From assembly GCF_007746795.1 (NCBI RefSeq), contig NZ_CP036343.1, positions 1,368,531 to 1,432,530 on the forward strand: a DNA stretch of 64,000 nt. The letters are read 5' to 3'. Below the pieces are notes generated by a model that ran no database searches, was not told the DNA's origin, and worked only from the letters and a program-made list of their open reading frames with translations. Positions 29,601 through 38,600 of the stretch are shown here, one piece after another (the first letter of the stretch is position 1; every line of letters begins with the position of its first letter). The DNA comes from Gimesia algae. Lineage in GTDB: Bacteria > Planctomycetota > Planctomycetia > Planctomycetales > Planctomycetaceae. The translations under genes and the position numbers were made by a program.

Positions 29601-29758
29601 ATCGTGAAGCTTTCATGAAAACCCTGGCCGAAGCGAGCGGCGTGAAATGGCCGCCCGCGGAGAATGCCACTCAAGCTGAGATGATAGAAATCATGAACCA
29701 ACTTCAATTTACAATACTGAGCCAGGAAATAGACCGCGTACTGAAAACGAAAAAATAA
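26687..29758 (+). CDS. BlaR1-like M56 metallopeptidase fused to C-terminal thioredoxin domain
   Basis: 1023 residues. Membrane helices at about 11-33 and 42-66, and 138-158, then a cytoplasmic zinc protease with HELEH (about 236-240) and the downstream EIEQAVDSA element, then a last helix (about 342-360). In BlaR1 the part after this helix is outside the cell and senses the signal. Here it is not a penicillin-binding domain: it has three carboxypeptidase-regulatory-like beta-sandwich segments (about 390-470, 640-720, 740-800) and a TlpA/redoxin domain (about 840-985) with the active pair CSGC (876-879) in FWGLRCSGC. The gene overlaps blaI by four bases. Sensing of redox state or of a cell-envelope thiol is inferred. 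Confidence 0.9.
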   Translation: MNFDFELTTLWALVWRATWQAFVLAGIIFFLTSTMHRWISPKWRALLWAIPLTRLAVLLIPASGLSLFHFLEFEKRNSTPAAAVSSFESTAIGFTSRPDSLQSDHRNPNTAMAQEYHASNTPVILPQESQTSVPISRSGILAFLWLTGCCVLLCRWIGSKIILARIIKNSELLRDIGLLKLIEERQKRDRLWFPVHCFVTDAHIGPSTCGFWRPTILLPQNLWSDFGEEERQAIVNHELEHIRRCDVLLLLISRIAITIHWFNPLAYLISHRMRREIEQAVDSATVKNFDEQARHAYGELLIRLARQTQGPVAALPMAGKRSALRARINQLANPVRESRTRSAFAICVLLIFIVTGLSDVARTEEQPESNKKSPAVSTRPEQPPESKPQDQYFVTGTVRDARTGKPVSDAEIRMFVASEPVVNQRERKGITNDKGQYRIEVPLGNVQIWFPTLKPGYWLLPEECTQALVTTAENPVLEHNIKAQSGPIWNIHWKGKLNEQQLKFLTAHLKDQPIQYRVSLGEVEDDAKRDAWLKGEPVSFQKAYASSVSNLDQSGRGKLTQVGTSGKYILTLVNMTAELIVETGFDNTRVVSLKQIPDTEKTVMIDASGKKATVSKATVTLTDGVPLLTFQTVAAKPAGYQRLTGRVVDEKGNPLANVRVGVIEGLKGGGSGETGQETKTTDDGTFSIKLPIYDNQVFNNQQFSVMLTKDGFAGMDSEIVEAKKDFSPINFKTLTLQPGHTLSIRVLDEKEQPLAGAILEPGNDYALRRQITRTDSAGRGLLKNLPSGVVQVSVHWGTKIKWTNLVISKNQSKNQEVTIHVNEFVPATTSKVEKSKPLAVGQIAPEWDIAEWSDGQTRKLSDFRGQVVVLDFWGLRCSGCVASIPAQKRLAQKYRAQGVIFLGIHTADGEMSQIKKLKQSEQWTIPTGIDQGTSILDSETGKKYGVQGYPALIVINPEGQITFRSDVNPPGDREAFMKTLAEASGVKWPPAENATQAEMIEIMNQLQFTILSQEIDRVLKTKK

Positions 29759-29807
29759 GAGTTCCTCTCATTGCGGTAGATGCGATATTCACCATCCGCT
29801 TTGAATC

Positions 29808-31439
29808 TCATTTGCGCGGGATCAGCGCCTCATCAGAGCCACTCGGCTGATTTTCAGATGGTTTTCTCAGTCTTTGTAACGCAGCGGACAGAACTGGATC
29901 ACTGGATTTCGTAAAGTCATCAGGAGTGGTCTTTACTTTAATATCCGGTTGAACTCCCACCGTCTCAAACGGTTTTCCAGACACGTCATAAGCGATCCAG
30001 CGGGGAAGATTGACCATAATGCCCGCTCCCGCATCAATCCTCCGTGGATTACCGCTGGATCCTGCCGTCCGGTCTCCCATCGTTGTCACGGTGGGGCACT
30101 CAGCCAGCATCAGTGCAAAGGCTTCCGCGGAACTCATTGTTTTTTCGCCCTGAAGTACGATCACGGGCGCTCGGTAGTACCAGTCTTTACTGGGAGTCAA
30201 ACTCCGTTTTTGCATGGAACCCAGGTCACTGTGTTGAGGTCCATTACGATATTGATGCATGGCGTAGAGACAGGGCTGATCTAAAAAGTAACCTGCCATT
30301 TTCTGCCCCAGCGGTTCGGCTCCTCCACCATTCGCACGAATATCCAGAACCAGGCCGCGCGTGTCCTGCATCTGTTTCAGAACGGATTCAAACTCCTCCG
30401 GAAGTGCCTGATTCGAGAGGTTGTCAACAGCGATATAACCAATCTTGTCTTCTGTGCGCCCCCAGCGCATGCCTTTGACCTGGTTGATTTCTCCAATCAG
30501 ATGCGCTGCTGCTGCAGGACTCGCATTAAAATGCCGCTCGCGGTTGAACCCTTTCATATAGGTTCCCTCCACCTGCACAAAGACATGCAGATCTTTCAGG
30601 TGCGCGAGCATCTCACTAAGGACATCAGCCAGTTCACGATTGTTTTTCGCGCCGACTGCCTGAGGGCGATACTGGTCTCGCAACTTCTTCCAGTTGACCT
30701 CCGGTTTAATCACAAACATCGCATACTCCTGATCAAAGGAGTTCCAGACTTTGTCGAAGATAGCGGCTCCGTCCCCAGGCTTAAATGGGACCGCGACGGG
30801 CAGCGTCCGTTGGCGAAATGCATCGACATACTTTACGGTTTGTTTATCGGTGTCAAGCACATAGAAACGTCGTACTCCTTCTTTGGTTTCGAGATCGACA
30901 ATGAGGGATTCTCGAAGTGGCACCATTGGCTTCCCCCCCTGATGCCAGCTTGATCGCATCTTATGTCTGGCCAGAGCAACCGCCTGTTCGATCCATTTTG
31001 AATCTCCCTGCTTTGTCACAGTGTCGGCAGGAAACAGTTCTCCCACTCGTGCCGGATGAAATCGCAACCAGAGACTGGTGACATGTTCCCCTTTGCCTGC
31101 GCCCGCTATTACAATTTCCCCTGGAGTCTCGGGAAAAACAGCCGCCCATAGCACATTCCTGCCGTGCCTGCCCAATACAACCTGAGAGGGCCCGAGTTGG
31201 ATCGCGAATTTATCTGCCAATTTCAAATCAAACGAAGAGAGACTCCAGACATCCTCTTGTGTCGTCGTCGAATCGTAACTGCGAGGCTGCTTCGAATACT
31301 CCAGACTGGCAGGATACTTCGTGCCGAGATCTTCGGCAGACGCGGTCGAGATCGTCAGGAAAACCATTAGCGGCACAGCACAACAGAAGAATACGTTTCT
31401 CGCTTGAAACATCACACAATTAATAGCACGCCCGGTCAT
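29808..31439 (-). CDS. Secreted S41-family (C-terminal-processing-like) peptidase
   Basis: Serine protease of the tail-specific/TSP group. Signal peptide (VPLMVFLTISTASA), a beta-rich N-terminal region, and the S41 core: IGYIAVDNLSN, LVLDIRANGGGA, then TMSSAEAFALML, where the Ser is the likely nucleophile, and MGDRTAGSSGNP. No obvious PDZ domain lies between, as in S41B members. ATG 31439 is preferred because AAGGA lies nine bases before it; ATG 31457 lacks a site. 543 residues. Follows the PVC haem protein gene by 83 bases on the same strand, so possibly an operon. The catalytic Lys was not assigned. Confidence 0.88.
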   Translation of the reverse strand: MTGRAINCVMFQARNVFFCCAVPLMVFLTISTASAEDLGTKYPASLEYSKQPRSYDSTTTQEDVWSLSSFDLKLADKFAIQLGPSQVVLGRHGRNVLWAAVFPETPGEIVIAGAGKGEHVTSLWLRFHPARVGELFPADTVTKQGDSKWIEQAVALARHKMRSSWHQGGKPMVPLRESLIVDLETKEGVRRFYVLDTDKQTVKYVDAFRQRTLPVAVPFKPGDGAAIFDKVWNSFDQEYAMFVIKPEVNWKKLRDQYRPQAVGAKNNRELADVLSEMLAHLKDLHVFVQVEGTYMKGFNRERHFNASPAAAAHLIGEINQVKGMRWGRTEDKIGYIAVDNLSNQALPEEFESVLKQMQDTRGLVLDIRANGGGAEPLGQKMAGYFLDQPCLYAMHQYRNGPQHSDLGSMQKRSLTPSKDWYYRAPVIVLQGEKTMSSAEAFALMLAECPTVTTMGDRTAGSSGNPRRIDAGAGIMVNLPRWIAYDVSGKPFETVGVQPDIKVKTTPDDFTKSSDPVLSAALQRLRKPSENQPSGSDEALIPRK

Positions 31440-31522
31440 CACGCTTTCCTTCCACATCGTAGAATAAGAATTCGAGATTATTATTTCAGTGTGCCTGCGA
31501 TTTCAAACTTTCATACCACACT

Positions 31523-34500
31523 TCAAGGGCCCGTTGTCGCGGATGCCACAGGTGGTTTGACTTGTGTATTACCAGCAAGGTAGGCAATCAGATCCGCAAG
31601 CTGCTCTTCGCTCAGTTGATCGAGTTGTCCCTCCGGCATCAGGGACAGCTTGGAAGCAGTCATCTCGTCGATCTGCTGGCGGTCGAGCACGAGCAATTCA
31701 TTCTGTGTCTGTAATGACAGCTGTTTATCAGTCTTTCTGACAACGTTCCCATTCAGCACACGACCATCGGTGAGAGCAACCACTACCATTTCATAGCCTT
31801 TGGGAATCAAAGCAGAGGGGTCCACCATGTTCTCCAGTAGATAATCCATATTGGCCCGATTCGCTCCCGTCAGATCAGGACCGATCTGACCTCCGGTTCC
31901 AAACAAACGATGACATTTCGCACAGGTTTTTTCGTAAAGTGCTCGACCATGAATACGATCTGCTTTTCCCAGTCGTTCCGCCGTCAACAGGATCTTGTAC
32001 TTCTCAATCTGTGCCCGTTTCTTTTCGGGAGTTTCGCGTGCCTGTCCCCAGACCTGATTCAGTTTTTCAACAACATCCTTGTCCTGAAAATTGCGTAGCT
32101 GACGCACATGAAATGCAGAGATATCCTCCTGGGGTACCTGTTTTTTATCGATGGCGGTCAGCAGCAGCAGAGCATATTCCTTACGACTGCAAACGGTATC
32201 AAGCAGAACCTGACGCCCCTCATGTTTAATACTGCGGTAGCGTCCCAGCATGCGTTGAATCGTCTGGGGATCATGAAATCGTGACAGTCCCCGAAACGCC
32301 AATGGCTGCAGCTCAGTCGTATATACCGATTTCTGAATGATAGACAGCAGGTCTTTGTCCTGAGAACTGTTCAATAAGGTTTCTAATGCCTGGTAACGGC
32401 TTTTCATGGACTGCTCTGAATCAACGGCGATCTGTTTGAGCGCATCCATGGTCTGTCCATCACCAAAAACGACAGATAATTCTGTAATCTGATTCTGCAA
32501 TTCTTTGGAATCGGTCTTGGAAGTCGCCTGTTTAAATGCCTGCCAGTTCTCTGGTGCCTGTGCTTTTAAGCGTCCCTGCAAAGCAGCCTGAATTCCGGCT
32601 AACAGATCCTGCTGCTTTGCAGAGTCTTTTGTTTCGATGGCCTGCTGGATCAGCTGTACCACATACTCTGGATGCTGATCAATGTCTTCCGTCAGGCGAC
32701 GTGCCACCAGTTGTCGCACCAGTGGTCGTGTGGCACGACCGAGAAACTTTAATGCGGATTCACTTTCGCTCATGACAGCGGGTTCAATTCCATACCAGAG
32801 CATCAGTGTAAAATTACGGTCTTCGGTATCCTGATGATTCTGATCGAGAGCAGCAGCAATTTCCCAACAGTGCTGCGGTGACAGCGACTGCATCGCCGAT
32901 GCCAGATAGAGTCGTACCAGACCGGAAGAATCAGTGCGTGCTAACTGAGAAAGTTTCTTTACCGCCTGAGCAGAAACTTTGTCGTCATCAACCAGGTAGC
33001 GAATCGCCCAGATGCGAACGTGCTCACTGGGATCATTCAATTGCTCCGTCAACCAGGCATCATTCACTTGATTCGTACAGTAGAGCGTCCACATGGCACG
33101 CAGACGCCGGGAAACCTCTTGGGAGGTATTATAGATGTTCAACAATTCGGCTTTCGGCTGACTCCCGTTGCCTGCCACTGCCGCACGTTCCATCAGAATC
33201 CGGCGGGCATGACGGACATACCAGTCATTCGGATGCAGCTGTAACCCGACAAGTTCACTGTCAGACAACTGATTCAGATCCAGCTTTTCAGGTTGTGCAA
33301 CATCTCCATACGAAATTTTGTAGATCCGGCCACTCGTCCGATGCACTCCGTCATGGTCATGACATTCTCCCAAATCAGCCCAGTCAGTGAGATAGACACT
33401 GCCATCGGGACCATATTTTAATTCGGTGCCGCGAAACCAGTCTGATCCGGTCAACAGAAAATCGGGACGGTGTGTCCCCACATAGCCCGAGCCTTCTCGC
33501 TCCAGCGCATCGTTATTCACACGATGTCCATGCGTGTTGCACAAGAACAGGGAATTGCGATATTTTTGAGGCCAGCTGTCACCCAGGTAAATCATGCCAC
33601 CACAATGACTGTGTCCGCCTCCCAGTTTTCCGTGAACACCGGAAGTATCCCGGGAATCAGTCCATTTTCCTGAAGAGCTGTCCCAGTGATCGTGGTCCGC
33701 ACACTTTGTCATCAGTTCATAAACATAAGGATTAGGATCGCTGCCATGTCCTGACATCCGAATATAGTGAGAGCCGGGAATCATATGCCAGAGGTGACCA
33801 TTCACATTATTCGTGAAAAACATCTGGCCATATTCGTCATAGTCGAAGCCCCAGGGATTAGTCGTACCGGAGCTGACTTCTTCAATTTTATGACTGACAG
33901 GGTGATAGCGCCAGATACCACAATGAATCAGCGTGCGGTCTGCAGGCACCGTCTCGGGAGTACCAACGAGTGAGGAGTCCGTGATTCCGTGACGACCATA
34001 TAACCAGCCATCAGGCCCCCAGGTCAAACCGCTTACAATATTGTGCCGGATTGTTTTATAGTTCCAGCCTTCGAGTAGAACCTGCGGTTTCCCGTCGGGA
34101 ACATCGTCGTGGTTTTTGTCTTCGTAGTAGCGTAATTCTCCGCGGCACAAAGCCCAGACTCCACTAGACCCCACGGTCACACTGGTTAAAGGTCCCGGTC
34201 CCTGCCAGAAGATTTTCCGCTGATCCATTTTGCCATCACCATCGGTATCTTCCAGAATGACAATCCGATCTTCATACTGATCATCAAAGGTACCGCGTTC
34301 ATAGCTGAAACATTCGGCAACCCAGAGCCGTCCCCGATCATCGATCTCAAATCCGATCGGCTGATGCACATCAGGTTCACTGGCAAACACAGTCACCTTG
34401 AATCCTTCGGGAACCGTCATGTTTTTCACTGTCTGTTCCGGCGAGGTGGCAATATCTTTGGGATCTTGCGTATTGCGAATCGGGCTCTCGGCCACACAGA

Positions 34501-34576
34501 AATCGCCCGGTAAGCTCAGAATTGAGTAACAGGTAAACAGGCAGATCAAAAATCGGAGTTGGTCGTGAAAGCGCAT
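31523..34576 (-). CDS. PVC-type membrane-bound dehydrogenase with HEAT repeats and haem c domain
   Basis: One of the large secreted proteins typical of planctomycetes. Signal peptide (about 1-28). Residues about 50-430 form a beta-propeller of the sugar-dehydrogenase/glucose-sorbosone type (FEIDDRGRLWVAECFSYE, GLTWGPDGWLYGRHG, LKYGPDGSVYLTDWAD). A HEAT-like helical region follows (about 450-800), then a PVC haem domain with CAKCH (885-889) and IGPDLTGANR. It presumably oxidises a sugar or polyol and passes electrons to its own haem, outside the cytoplasm. 1017 residues. The substrate is unknown; several dozen paralogues per genome are usual in this phylum. Confidence 0.92.
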   Translation of the reverse strand: MRFHDQLRFLICLFTCYSILSLPGDFCVAESPIRNTQDPKDIATSPEQTVKNMTVPEGFKVTVFASEPDVHQPIGFEIDDRGRLWVAECFSYERGTFDDQYEDRIVILEDTDGDGKMDQRKIFWQGPGPLTSVTVGSSGVWALCRGELRYYEDKNHDDVPDGKPQVLLEGWNYKTIRHNIVSGLTWGPDGWLYGRHGITDSSLVGTPETVPADRTLIHCGIWRYHPVSHKIEEVSSGTTNPWGFDYDEYGQMFFTNNVNGHLWHMIPGSHYIRMSGHGSDPNPYVYELMTKCADHDHWDSSSGKWTDSRDTSGVHGKLGGGHSHCGGMIYLGDSWPQKYRNSLFLCNTHGHRVNNDALEREGSGYVGTHRPDFLLTGSDWFRGTELKYGPDGSVYLTDWADLGECHDHDGVHRTSGRIYKISYGDVAQPEKLDLNQLSDSELVGLQLHPNDWYVRHARRILMERAAVAGNGSQPKAELLNIYNTSQEVSRRLRAMWTLYCTNQVNDAWLTEQLNDPSEHVRIWAIRYLVDDDKVSAQAVKKLSQLARTDSSGLVRLYLASAMQSLSPQHCWEIAAALDQNHQDTEDRNFTLMLWYGIEPAVMSESESALKFLGRATRPLVRQLVARRLTEDIDQHPEYVVQLIQQAIETKDSAKQQDLLAGIQAALQGRLKAQAPENWQAFKQATSKTDSKELQNQITELSVVFGDGQTMDALKQIAVDSEQSMKSRYQALETLLNSSQDKDLLSIIQKSVYTTELQPLAFRGLSRFHDPQTIQRMLGRYRSIKHEGRQVLLDTVCSRKEYALLLLTAIDKKQVPQEDISAFHVRQLRNFQDKDVVEKLNQVWGQARETPEKKRAQIEKYKILLTAERLGKADRIHGRALYEKTCAKCHRLFGTGGQIGPDLTGANRANMDYLLENMVDPSALIPKGYEMVVVALTDGRVLNGNVVRKTDKQLSLQTQNELLVLDRQQIDEMTASKLSLMPEGQLDQLSEEQLADLIAYLAGNTQVKPPVASATTGP

Positions 34577-34711
34577 CGATCACCCTCTAAGTCAAAATGG
34601 ACATCCAGATATTAATAGATATCACTTATGCTATAACAGGCTAAGACCAAGAGCAATCAAATCAGGAAAATAGTTTCAGCAAAACAGTACAAAGAGCAGA
34701 GGACTGTTTTT

Positions 34712-35710
34712 TTATTTTTCGAGAGTGTCAAACATCTCACGAAATTTCCCGAGAACTTTTGTGACAGCGGAAGAGAGGGGACCGTTCAACATGGCGCCAG
34801 AAGCCTGGCGGTGTCCGCCACCTCCAAACGATTCGGCAACTTTAGAAACATCCCAGGTGGTGCGGCTGCGAAAACTGATTTTCACTTGCCGACTGCGCTG
34901 TTCCACAGCAATAAATGCCGCCTGAGTCCCCGCCAGTGTCAGACAATAGTTGACGAGCCCTTCCGTATCAACGGGCGTGGTGCCCGTCGCGCTGAAGTCT
35001 TCACAACTGACGACCGTATAAGCCAGCAGACCATCGAAGTCAGTCTGCACCTGCCCCAGCACACGCCCCATCAATTTTAGCTGGGGCAAGTTATTCTGTT
35101 CATAGAGTAGCTCATAAATCTGATGTGGTTCCGCCCCTGCTTTGATGAGCTCACTGATAATTTGCATGGTATAGGCAGTAGTGGAAGGGAACCGAAACCA
35201 GCCCGTATCCGTAGCAATTGCTGCATACAGCAATGTCGCGATCTCAGGATTCAGGCTGCAGTTTAAAGCACGTCCCAGATCATACACCAGACAGCCAGTG
35301 GCAGGGGAGGTGACGTCTTTGAATTCTTCCGCCCCCAGAGAATCTGAGCTGACATGGTGATCAATAATGACTTTTTTTGAATTTGTTTTTCGATAGAAAT
35401 TGGCCAGACCAGGCAGTTGAGACCAGGCGCTGGTATCAAGCACAATGTGAACCTCGGCCCATTCAAATTCTGCGGTTGAAACTCCATCACCAACGTAACG
35501 GACTTCATGTTCCTGAACCAGAAAATCCATACTCTTGGGATGAGCTGAAGGATTGATGACCCGAACTTCTTTTCCCAGTTCCTTGAGAAAACAAGCCAGC
35601 GCCAGTTCCGATCCCAGCGCATCGGCATCGGGCCGGACATGACAGGAGAGCAGAAATTTCTGATGTGCATGAATCAGTTCACAGAGGGGGGCCCAGTTAA
35701 TCGTACTCAT
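34712..35710 (-). CDS. nrnA: DHH-family nanoRNase / pAp phosphatase
   Basis: Degrades short oligoribonucleotides and 3'-phosphoadenosine 5'-phosphate. DHH core motifs are intact: HVRPDADALGS (24-34), IVLDTS (89-94), IIDHH (115-119, catalytic DHH 117-119), TDTGWFRF and, in the DHHA1 domain, FGGGGHRQASG. 332 residues, a standard length. Located 75 bases after ribF on the same strand; nrnA and ribF are neighbours in many bacterial rbfA-nrnA-truB-ribF operons, which supports both calls. Cytoplasmic. Confidence 0.92.
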   Translation of the reverse strand: MSTINWAPLCELIHAHQKFLLSCHVRPDADALGSELALACFLKELGKEVRVINPSAHPKSMDFLVQEHEVRYVGDGVSTAEFEWAEVHIVLDTSAWSQLPGLANFYRKTNSKKVIIDHHVSSDSLGAEEFKDVTSPATGCLVYDLGRALNCSLNPEIATLLYAAIATDTGWFRFPSTTAYTMQIISELIKAGAEPHQIYELLYEQNNLPQLKLMGRVLGQVQTDFDGLLAYTVVSCEDFSATGTTPVDTEGLVNYCLTLAGTQAAFIAVEQRSRQVKISFRSRTTWDVSKVAESFGGGGHRQASGAMLNGPLSSAVTKVLGKFREMFDTLEK

Positions 35711-35785
35711 TCATTTTTCCTGCTCTGCGAATTCATGCTGCTACCAGTGACTGGTTTCACTTTGTTAACTGGCCATCTTAGCGCA

Positions 35786-36721
35786 TTATTGTAAATCTAT
35801 CCATTGACTGGCCAGTTTTTTTGCTGATTCGACATCAATCAGAAGTTGCGATTTGAGGGCGTCCGTATCGGCAAACGTTTGAGTTCCCCGCAATCGATCC
35901 AGAAACTGGACCTGCAGGATCTGTCCGTAAATATCCTCAGAAAAACCAATCAAATGTACTTCGACCTTGGTTTCATCTTGTTGAAATGTCGGGTTTCCCC
36001 CAATATGAATGGCGGCCGGGTATTGCTTGCCTGCGATCTCCCCGACTCCGCAATAGACGCCATCTGCGGGAATCAGTGTTTTAATTTCGGTGAGATTCGC
36101 CGTAGGAAAACCCAGCATGCGCCCCCGTTCAGCACCATGCCCGACCGTGCCCGTAATCTGATAAAGACGTCCCAGCATTCGGGTCGCCTCTCCGATGTCT
36201 CCCTCTTGAATGGATTTGCGGACTTCAGAAGAGGAGATCATACGCGATCCACAAACGGTTGGCTCGACCACTTTGAAAAACATCCCCGCCTGATCACACA
36301 GTTGACCTAATAAAGTGACGTCTCCTGCCCGGTTTTTGCCAAAGTAAAAATTGGGGCCTTCCACCATGCCTTTGGCCTGCAGTTGATCACACAGGACCTG
36401 TTGAAAGAACTCTTCCGCTGTCAGATTCAGTAATGCCCGATCGGTGGGATAAGCAATCACACAATCAACGCCCAGTCCTTGCAGAACCTCCGCACGTTGC
36501 TCAATCGTCATTAACTCTGGGGGAGCATGTTCGGGCCGCAATAGATGAATCGGGTGGGGATCAAAGGTAAAAACAATCGCAGGTATTTTTTGTGTTCGAG
36601 CATGCAGAACTAATGTTAGAATCATCAACTGATGCCCTCGATGCACTCCATCGAAGTTACCAATTGAGACCATGCCTCCCTGACACTCGCCAAAACCTGC
36701 TAATTCACGTATTAACACCAC
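35786..36721 (-). CDS. ribF: Bifunctional riboflavin kinase / FAD synthetase
   Basis: Converts riboflavin to FMN and FAD. The N-terminal adenylyltransferase domain has SIGNFDGVHRGHQ (about 21-33), TFDPHP, and the SSSEVRKSIQEG-type motif (SRMISSSEVRKSI). The C-terminal flavokinase has GTVGHGAERGRMLGFPTANL, where most bacterial enzymes have G-x-V-x-x-G-x-x-x-GR-x-x-GFPTAN, and an IHIGGNPTF motif. 311 residues, normal. Probably starts the ribF-nrnA operon. Confidence 0.95.
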   Translation of the reverse strand: MVLIRELAGFGECQGGMVSIGNFDGVHRGHQLMILTLVLHARTQKIPAIVFTFDPHPIHLLRPEHAPPELMTIEQRAEVLQGLGVDCVIAYPTDRALLNLTAEEFFQQVLCDQLQAKGMVEGPNFYFGKNRAGDVTLLGQLCDQAGMFFKVVEPTVCGSRMISSSEVRKSIQEGDIGEATRMLGRLYQITGTVGHGAERGRMLGFPTANLTEIKTLIPADGVYCGVGEIAGKQYPAAIHIGGNPTFQQDETKVEVHLIGFSEDIYGQILQVQFLDRLRGTQTFADTDALKSQLLIDVESAKKLASQWIDLQ

Positions 36722-37002
36722 TTAACCCAACAATTTATTGTCTTTATTTAGAAAAACACTCCGGCCAGTACTCGGTTCTGTCTGTATCAGTTGAATCGGC
36801 AACAATCCAGAAAATGTAGAGTGTTAAGTACCATCTGGTCCATAATATTGCTACTATTGAGCGTAGGGAAAGCAGTTTCCTTCTCCTTCCCCCATGAGCG
36901 CTTGAAGGTACGCGCCTGCGAACCTGAAACGCATTTGGTATCACCGACCATTGATACCATCCAGTAACTGTCACACTTTATTATATCACTGGAGATAACG
37001 AA

Positions 37003-38499
37003 ATGGATCAAAGCCCCATCAATCGAAGAGATTTCCTGAAAACCTCAGGAAACACGGCCGTCGCTGCCAGTGCGATCGCCGGACTGGCTTCCGCCCCCGC
37101 TTTCGGAGCCGGAAACAGCAATGAAGCAATCCGCATCGCATTTATCGGTCCTGGTGGTCGTGGATTTGGTGCCCATGTCAAAAAGCTGGTGCAGCTGAAA
37201 AAAGATGGCATGAACATTGAACTGGTCGCTGTTTCTGATGTGTATTCAGAACATCGGGACCGCACTGCCAATTATATCAAAAAAGAGCTGGGTAATGACG
37301 TCACTGCCTACGTCGATTACCGCGACATGCTTGAAAAAGAAAAACTGGATGCCGTCTGTATCGGAACTCCCGACCACTGGCACGCCAAGCAGACAATCGA
37401 CTCAATGAACGCCGGTCTGAATGTCTACTGTGAAAAACCAATGACCAAGAAAGTCGAAGAAGCTCTGGAAGTCGTCGAAACCTGGAAAAAAACCGGCAAA
37501 ATCATGCAGGTCGGCGTGCAGTCCACAAGTCTCCCTGTCTGGGATGATGTACGGGCCCGTCTGCAGGACGGACAACTGGGTAAAGTGCTTCAGTTCCAGA
37601 CCGAATACTTCCGCAACTCTTCCATGGGCCAGTGGCGGTACTATGCTCTGAAAAAAGAGATGAACCCACAGAACATCGACTGGAACCTCTGGCTCGGAAC
37701 CAAAGAAGGTCTGGCCGAATATCAGCCATTCGACCGTGCCGTTTATGCACAATGGCGTCGCTTCTGGCCATTCGGATCCGGCATGTTTACCGACCTGTTC
37801 GTGCACAGAACAACTGCGATGCTCAAAGCAACCGGTCTGCGTTATCCCGGTCGCGTTGTCGGAGCAGGGGGTCTGTACCTGGAATATGACGGCCGCGACG
37901 TTCCTGATGTAGCGACTGTCGCTGCTGACTTCAACGAAGGAGTCCAGGGGCTGGTGAACGCCACCATGTGTAACCAGGAAACACGCATCAAACAGATCAT
38001 CCGCGGACATAATGGTTCGTTTGTCTTTGGTAACGGCGAAGGGTTCGACGGATATGATTTCATTCCCGAACGACCTCAGGTGACTCGAGACAGTTCGCTG
38101 AAACAGCAGCGGATCGATGTCGCTCAGATCAAAGACACGACCTACGCTCACTTCAAGAACTGGGTCGAAGCAATGCAGGCCAATGATCAAAGCAAGTGTA
38201 ACAACCCACCTGATCTGGGTGCTGCAGCAATCGCAGTGGTCAACATGGGATCAAACAGCTATCGCAATGGTAAGGTGTACCACTTCGATGCCGATTCCCA
38301 TGCCATAACCGAAGGCGACGGCAGTTGGTCGAAAAAATGGGAAGCCATGTCTGAAGCCAGACAGAAACCCAAACACATTCCTGGCTGGAAAGCCGGCGAT
38401 AAAGGAAGTGTGCTGGAAGAGCCCAGCTACATGACTCTCGCTGGTCCCTGGGTCGATGGGAAACCCCCGAAAAACGATCCTAATTCCAACGCAGGTTAA
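37003..38499 (+). CDS. Tat-exported Gfo/Idh/MocA-family oxidoreductase
   Basis: NAD(P)-dependent sugar or inositol-type dehydrogenase family. A twin-arginine signal (NRRDFLKTSG, residues 8-17, then an Ala-rich segment ending ASAPAFGA) sends the folded protein out with its cofactor. The Rossmann start IRIAFIGPGGRGFGAH (about 44-59), the CIGTPDHWH motif and the EKPMTK motif (family EKP lysine) are clear. The C-terminal half is the usual alpha/beta domain of the planctomycete group. 498 residues. Closed by its own strong terminator, 22 bases after the stop. Substrate unknown. Confidence 0.93.
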   Translation: MDQSPINRRDFLKTSGNTAVAASAIAGLASAPAFGAGNSNEAIRIAFIGPGGRGFGAHVKKLVQLKKDGMNIELVAVSDVYSEHRDRTANYIKKELGNDVTAYVDYRDMLEKEKLDAVCIGTPDHWHAKQTIDSMNAGLNVYCEKPMTKKVEEALEVVETWKKTGKIMQVGVQSTSLPVWDDVRARLQDGQLGKVLQFQTEYFRNSSMGQWRYYALKKEMNPQNIDWNLWLGTKEGLAEYQPFDRAVYAQWRRFWPFGSGMFTDLFVHRTTAMLKATGLRYPGRVVGAGGLYLEYDGRDVPDVATVAADFNEGVQGLVNATMCNQETRIKQIIRGHNGSFVFGNGEGFDGYDFIPERPQVTRDSSLKQQRIDVAQIKDTTYAHFKNWVEAMQANDQSKCNNPPDLGAAAIAVVNMGSNSYRNGKVYHFDADSHAITEGDGSWSKKWEAMSEARQKPKHIPGWKAGDKGSVLEEPSYMTLAGPWVDGKPPKNDPNSNAG

Positions 38500-38520
38500 C
38501 CCCTGTCTCTGACTCTTCAC

Positions 38521-38554
38521 ATCCCGTATTCCTGCCTGGAATACGGGATTTTTT
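38521..38554 (+). terminator. Intrinsic terminator of the Gfo/Idh gene
   Basis: Perfect 12-bp stem (38521-38532 with 38538-38549, loop TGCCT) followed by T6. Confidence 0.95.
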
Positions 38555-38600
38555 ACGAGACAGCCTTGATCCATCAAGACCTCACTCTACATTTACTTCC

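Noticed and set aside
34640-34711. A weak stem (ACAGT/ACTGT) with a T-rich stretch after nrnA.
   Set aside because: The 5-bp stem is too short and the T run lies before it, so it is not called a terminator.
37402-38190. A 262-codon minus-strand frame opposite the Gfo/Idh gene.
   Set aside because: Shadow; the plus-strand reading has clear NAD and EKP motifs and a Tat signal.
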